Assembly (NCBI GenBank): GCA_021825225.1
Contig: JAKAIH010000020.1
Span: 1 to 12,907 of the forward strand
Length of the DNA stretch: 12,907 bases
From: Pseudomonadota bacterium
GTDB lineage: Bacteria > Pseudomonadota > Gammaproteobacteria > Burkholderiales > SG8-39
Reading direction: 5' to 3'
Below are positions 12,180 through 12,907 of this stretch, in pieces. The position numbers and the translations under genes are program-made. The notes under the pieces were generated by a model, which saw nothing but the letters and a program-made list of their open reading frames with translations, ran no database searches and had not been told where the DNA came from. Within the stretch, counting starts at the first letter, position 1. Each line of letters opens with the position of its first letter.

Positions 12180-12830
12180 TCAATTGCTTGCGCCATCGGG
12201 GGCGCCGACTGCGGCCGCAGGATTCAGTCGCGGCGGATTCCAGCCGTCTCTCCAGGTTTTCAGCGGCAACACGAACGGCGGCCTGCCGTTGTCGAGAAAC
12301 CAGGAATCGACTGCCCACTCGCGTCGAGTTCCGCGCTCCTCGATCACTGCGGTAGTGTGCGGCCAGGTGAACAGCGACCAGCGCGTGGCGCGATCTGCGA
12401 CATTGTGCCAGCGCAGCAGACCGTACTTTTGCAGCATGGTCAGATAAATCGTGGTGTTGATCGACTCATCGATGCAGTCCATCTGTCCGGGCAACCCCAG
12501 TCCCGGCCAGCTGCCGCCCTTGTCGCCCGAGGTCCCGGTCATTGCGCCGACAACGGTCTCGAACAACGCAATGGCAACTCGGATCTGCTCGCGTTCAGCT
12601 GCCGCCGTATCCGCCGGCTGCGCAAACGCGGCGCGCACCCGCTGCCACTGATCCTCGCTCAGCTTTAGCGAGGCAAGGCTGGCGCAGCCGTAGTCATAAC
12701 AAACGGTGAATCGCGCCGGATCGGGGTCGGTGATGATGTCGTCGCGCACGAACACATCGGCACGGCAATGCGGCGCAGCACTTATCCCGGCAACGAACAC
12801 CAGCGTAATCGGTATCTGGACGGCCCGCAC
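12180..12830 (-). CDS. Secreted protein of unknown function with a possible Cys-His-Asp triad
   Basis: A 216-residue protein starting MRAVQIP and a hydrophobic stretch, with probable signal cleavage near CRA-DV (residue 24). I do not recognise a named family with certainty. The C-terminal half shows three well-spaced blocks: QMDCIDESINTTIYLTML (116-133), WPHTTAVIEE (156-165) and EWAVDSWFLDNG (171-182). C119, H158 and D175 are in the order Cys, His, Asp found in transglutaminase-like and papain-like cysteine peptidases, and Cys at the start of a helix fits. C44 and C49 might form a disulfide. The start is a GTG at 12830 without a clear ribosome site; the frame stays open to the right edge without another start, so an upstream start outside the window cannot be excluded. 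It precedes the GMC oxidoreductase gene by 45 bases and is probably co-transcribed with it. Confidence 0.7.
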   Translation of the reverse strand: MRAVQIPITLVFVAGISAAPHCRADVFVRDDIITDPDPARFTVCYDYGCASLASLKLSEDQWQRVRAAFAQPADTAAAEREQIRVAIALFETVVGAMTGTSGDKGGSWPGLGLPGQMDCIDESINTTIYLTMLQKYGLLRWHNVADRATRWSLFTWPHTTAVIEERGTRREWAVDSWFLDNGRPPFVLPLKTWRDGWNPPRLNPAAAVGAPDGASN

Positions 12831-12859
12831 GGTAGGTATATTGGACTGTTGCGAATCGG

Positions 12860-12874
12860 GGAGAAATCTCCCTC
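12860..12874. repeat. Short inverted repeat upstream of the secreted-protein gene
   Basis: GGGAGA and TCTCCC lie two bases apart just upstream of the GTG start of the rightmost gene. It could be an operator in that gene's promoter region; no convincing promoter boxes are visible in the 77 bases available. Confidence 0.3.
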
Positions 12875-12907
12875 CCGGATCAACCTCCCCGGGATTGCGT
12901 GCAATTT

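Noticed and set aside
11325..12668. 447-codon plus-strand open frame across the GMC and secreted-protein genes
   Set aside because: It spans two real opposite-strand genes and their spacer, with no motif or ribosome site.
1..12907. CRISPR array, prophage, insertion sequence, defence island or tRNA
   Set aside because: I found no regularly spaced direct repeats, transposase, integrase, terminal repeats with target duplication, or tRNA cloverleaf in either strand.

Overview
The window is about 12.9 kb of GC-rich, gene-dense bacterial chromosome. The mix of families (IorA/IorB-type molybdenum hydroxylase, TctBA tripartite tricarboxylate transporter, Liv-type binding protein, orphan MlaC, LTxxQ protein, SurA/PpiC-like lipoprotein, GMC oxidoreductase) resembles an environmental betaproteobacterium of the Burkholderiales type. 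That placement is inferred from gene content and codon style. I see no rRNA, tRNA, CRISPR array, insertion sequence or phage gene.

Layout. (1) 1-977, minus strand: iorA-like [2Fe-2S] subunit, overlapping by 4 bases the start of an iorB-like molybdopterin subunit with a Tat signal; the latter runs off the left edge. (2) 978-1540: a 563-base divergent region with no large gene. It holds two candidate short genes: a 45-codon CxxC ORF upstream of iorA, and a 30-codon hydrophobic ORF with a perfect Shine-Dalgarno just before tctB. It also holds an imperfect palindrome. (3) 1541-3538, plus strand: tctB and tctA, with no tctC beside them. (4) 3606-6727, minus strand: Liv-type binding protein, MarR regulator (MarR-1), FMN azoreductase and MlaC family protein, transcribed in that order. 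(5) 7010-7615, plus strand: a secreted Gly/Met-rich LTxxQ protein. (6) 7728-8808, minus strand: a Yip1-like five-helix membrane protein followed by a second MarR regulator (MarR-2). (7) 9052-10395, minus strand: a lipoprotein peptidyl-prolyl isomerase followed by a small heptad-repeat protein. (8) 10500-12830, minus strand: a secreted protein with a possible Cys/His/Asp triad, then a GMC-family FAD oxidoreductase.

Regulation is the most striking content. The MarR-1 start codon lies inside a perfect 36-bp palindrome (5425-5460). A good sigma-70 promoter places the -10 box in that palindrome and the expected transcription start on the A of the ATG, so the mRNA is predicted to be leaderless and autorepressed. 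A second palindrome with the same CATATATG core sits in front of the azoreductase gene, after an intrinsic terminator, suggesting a small MarR-1 regulon. The Yip1/MarR-2 pair has its own promoter (TTGACA / TATAAA) with a different AT-rich inverted repeat between the boxes and a 10-bp-arm inverted repeat across the predicted start site.

Functionally the window reads as accessory metabolism and envelope maintenance: oxidation of N-heterocycles, aldehydes or alcohols, uptake of small organic acids or amides, quinone/azo reduction, and periplasmic folding and lipid handling. No classical multi-gene defence or mobile system is visible.
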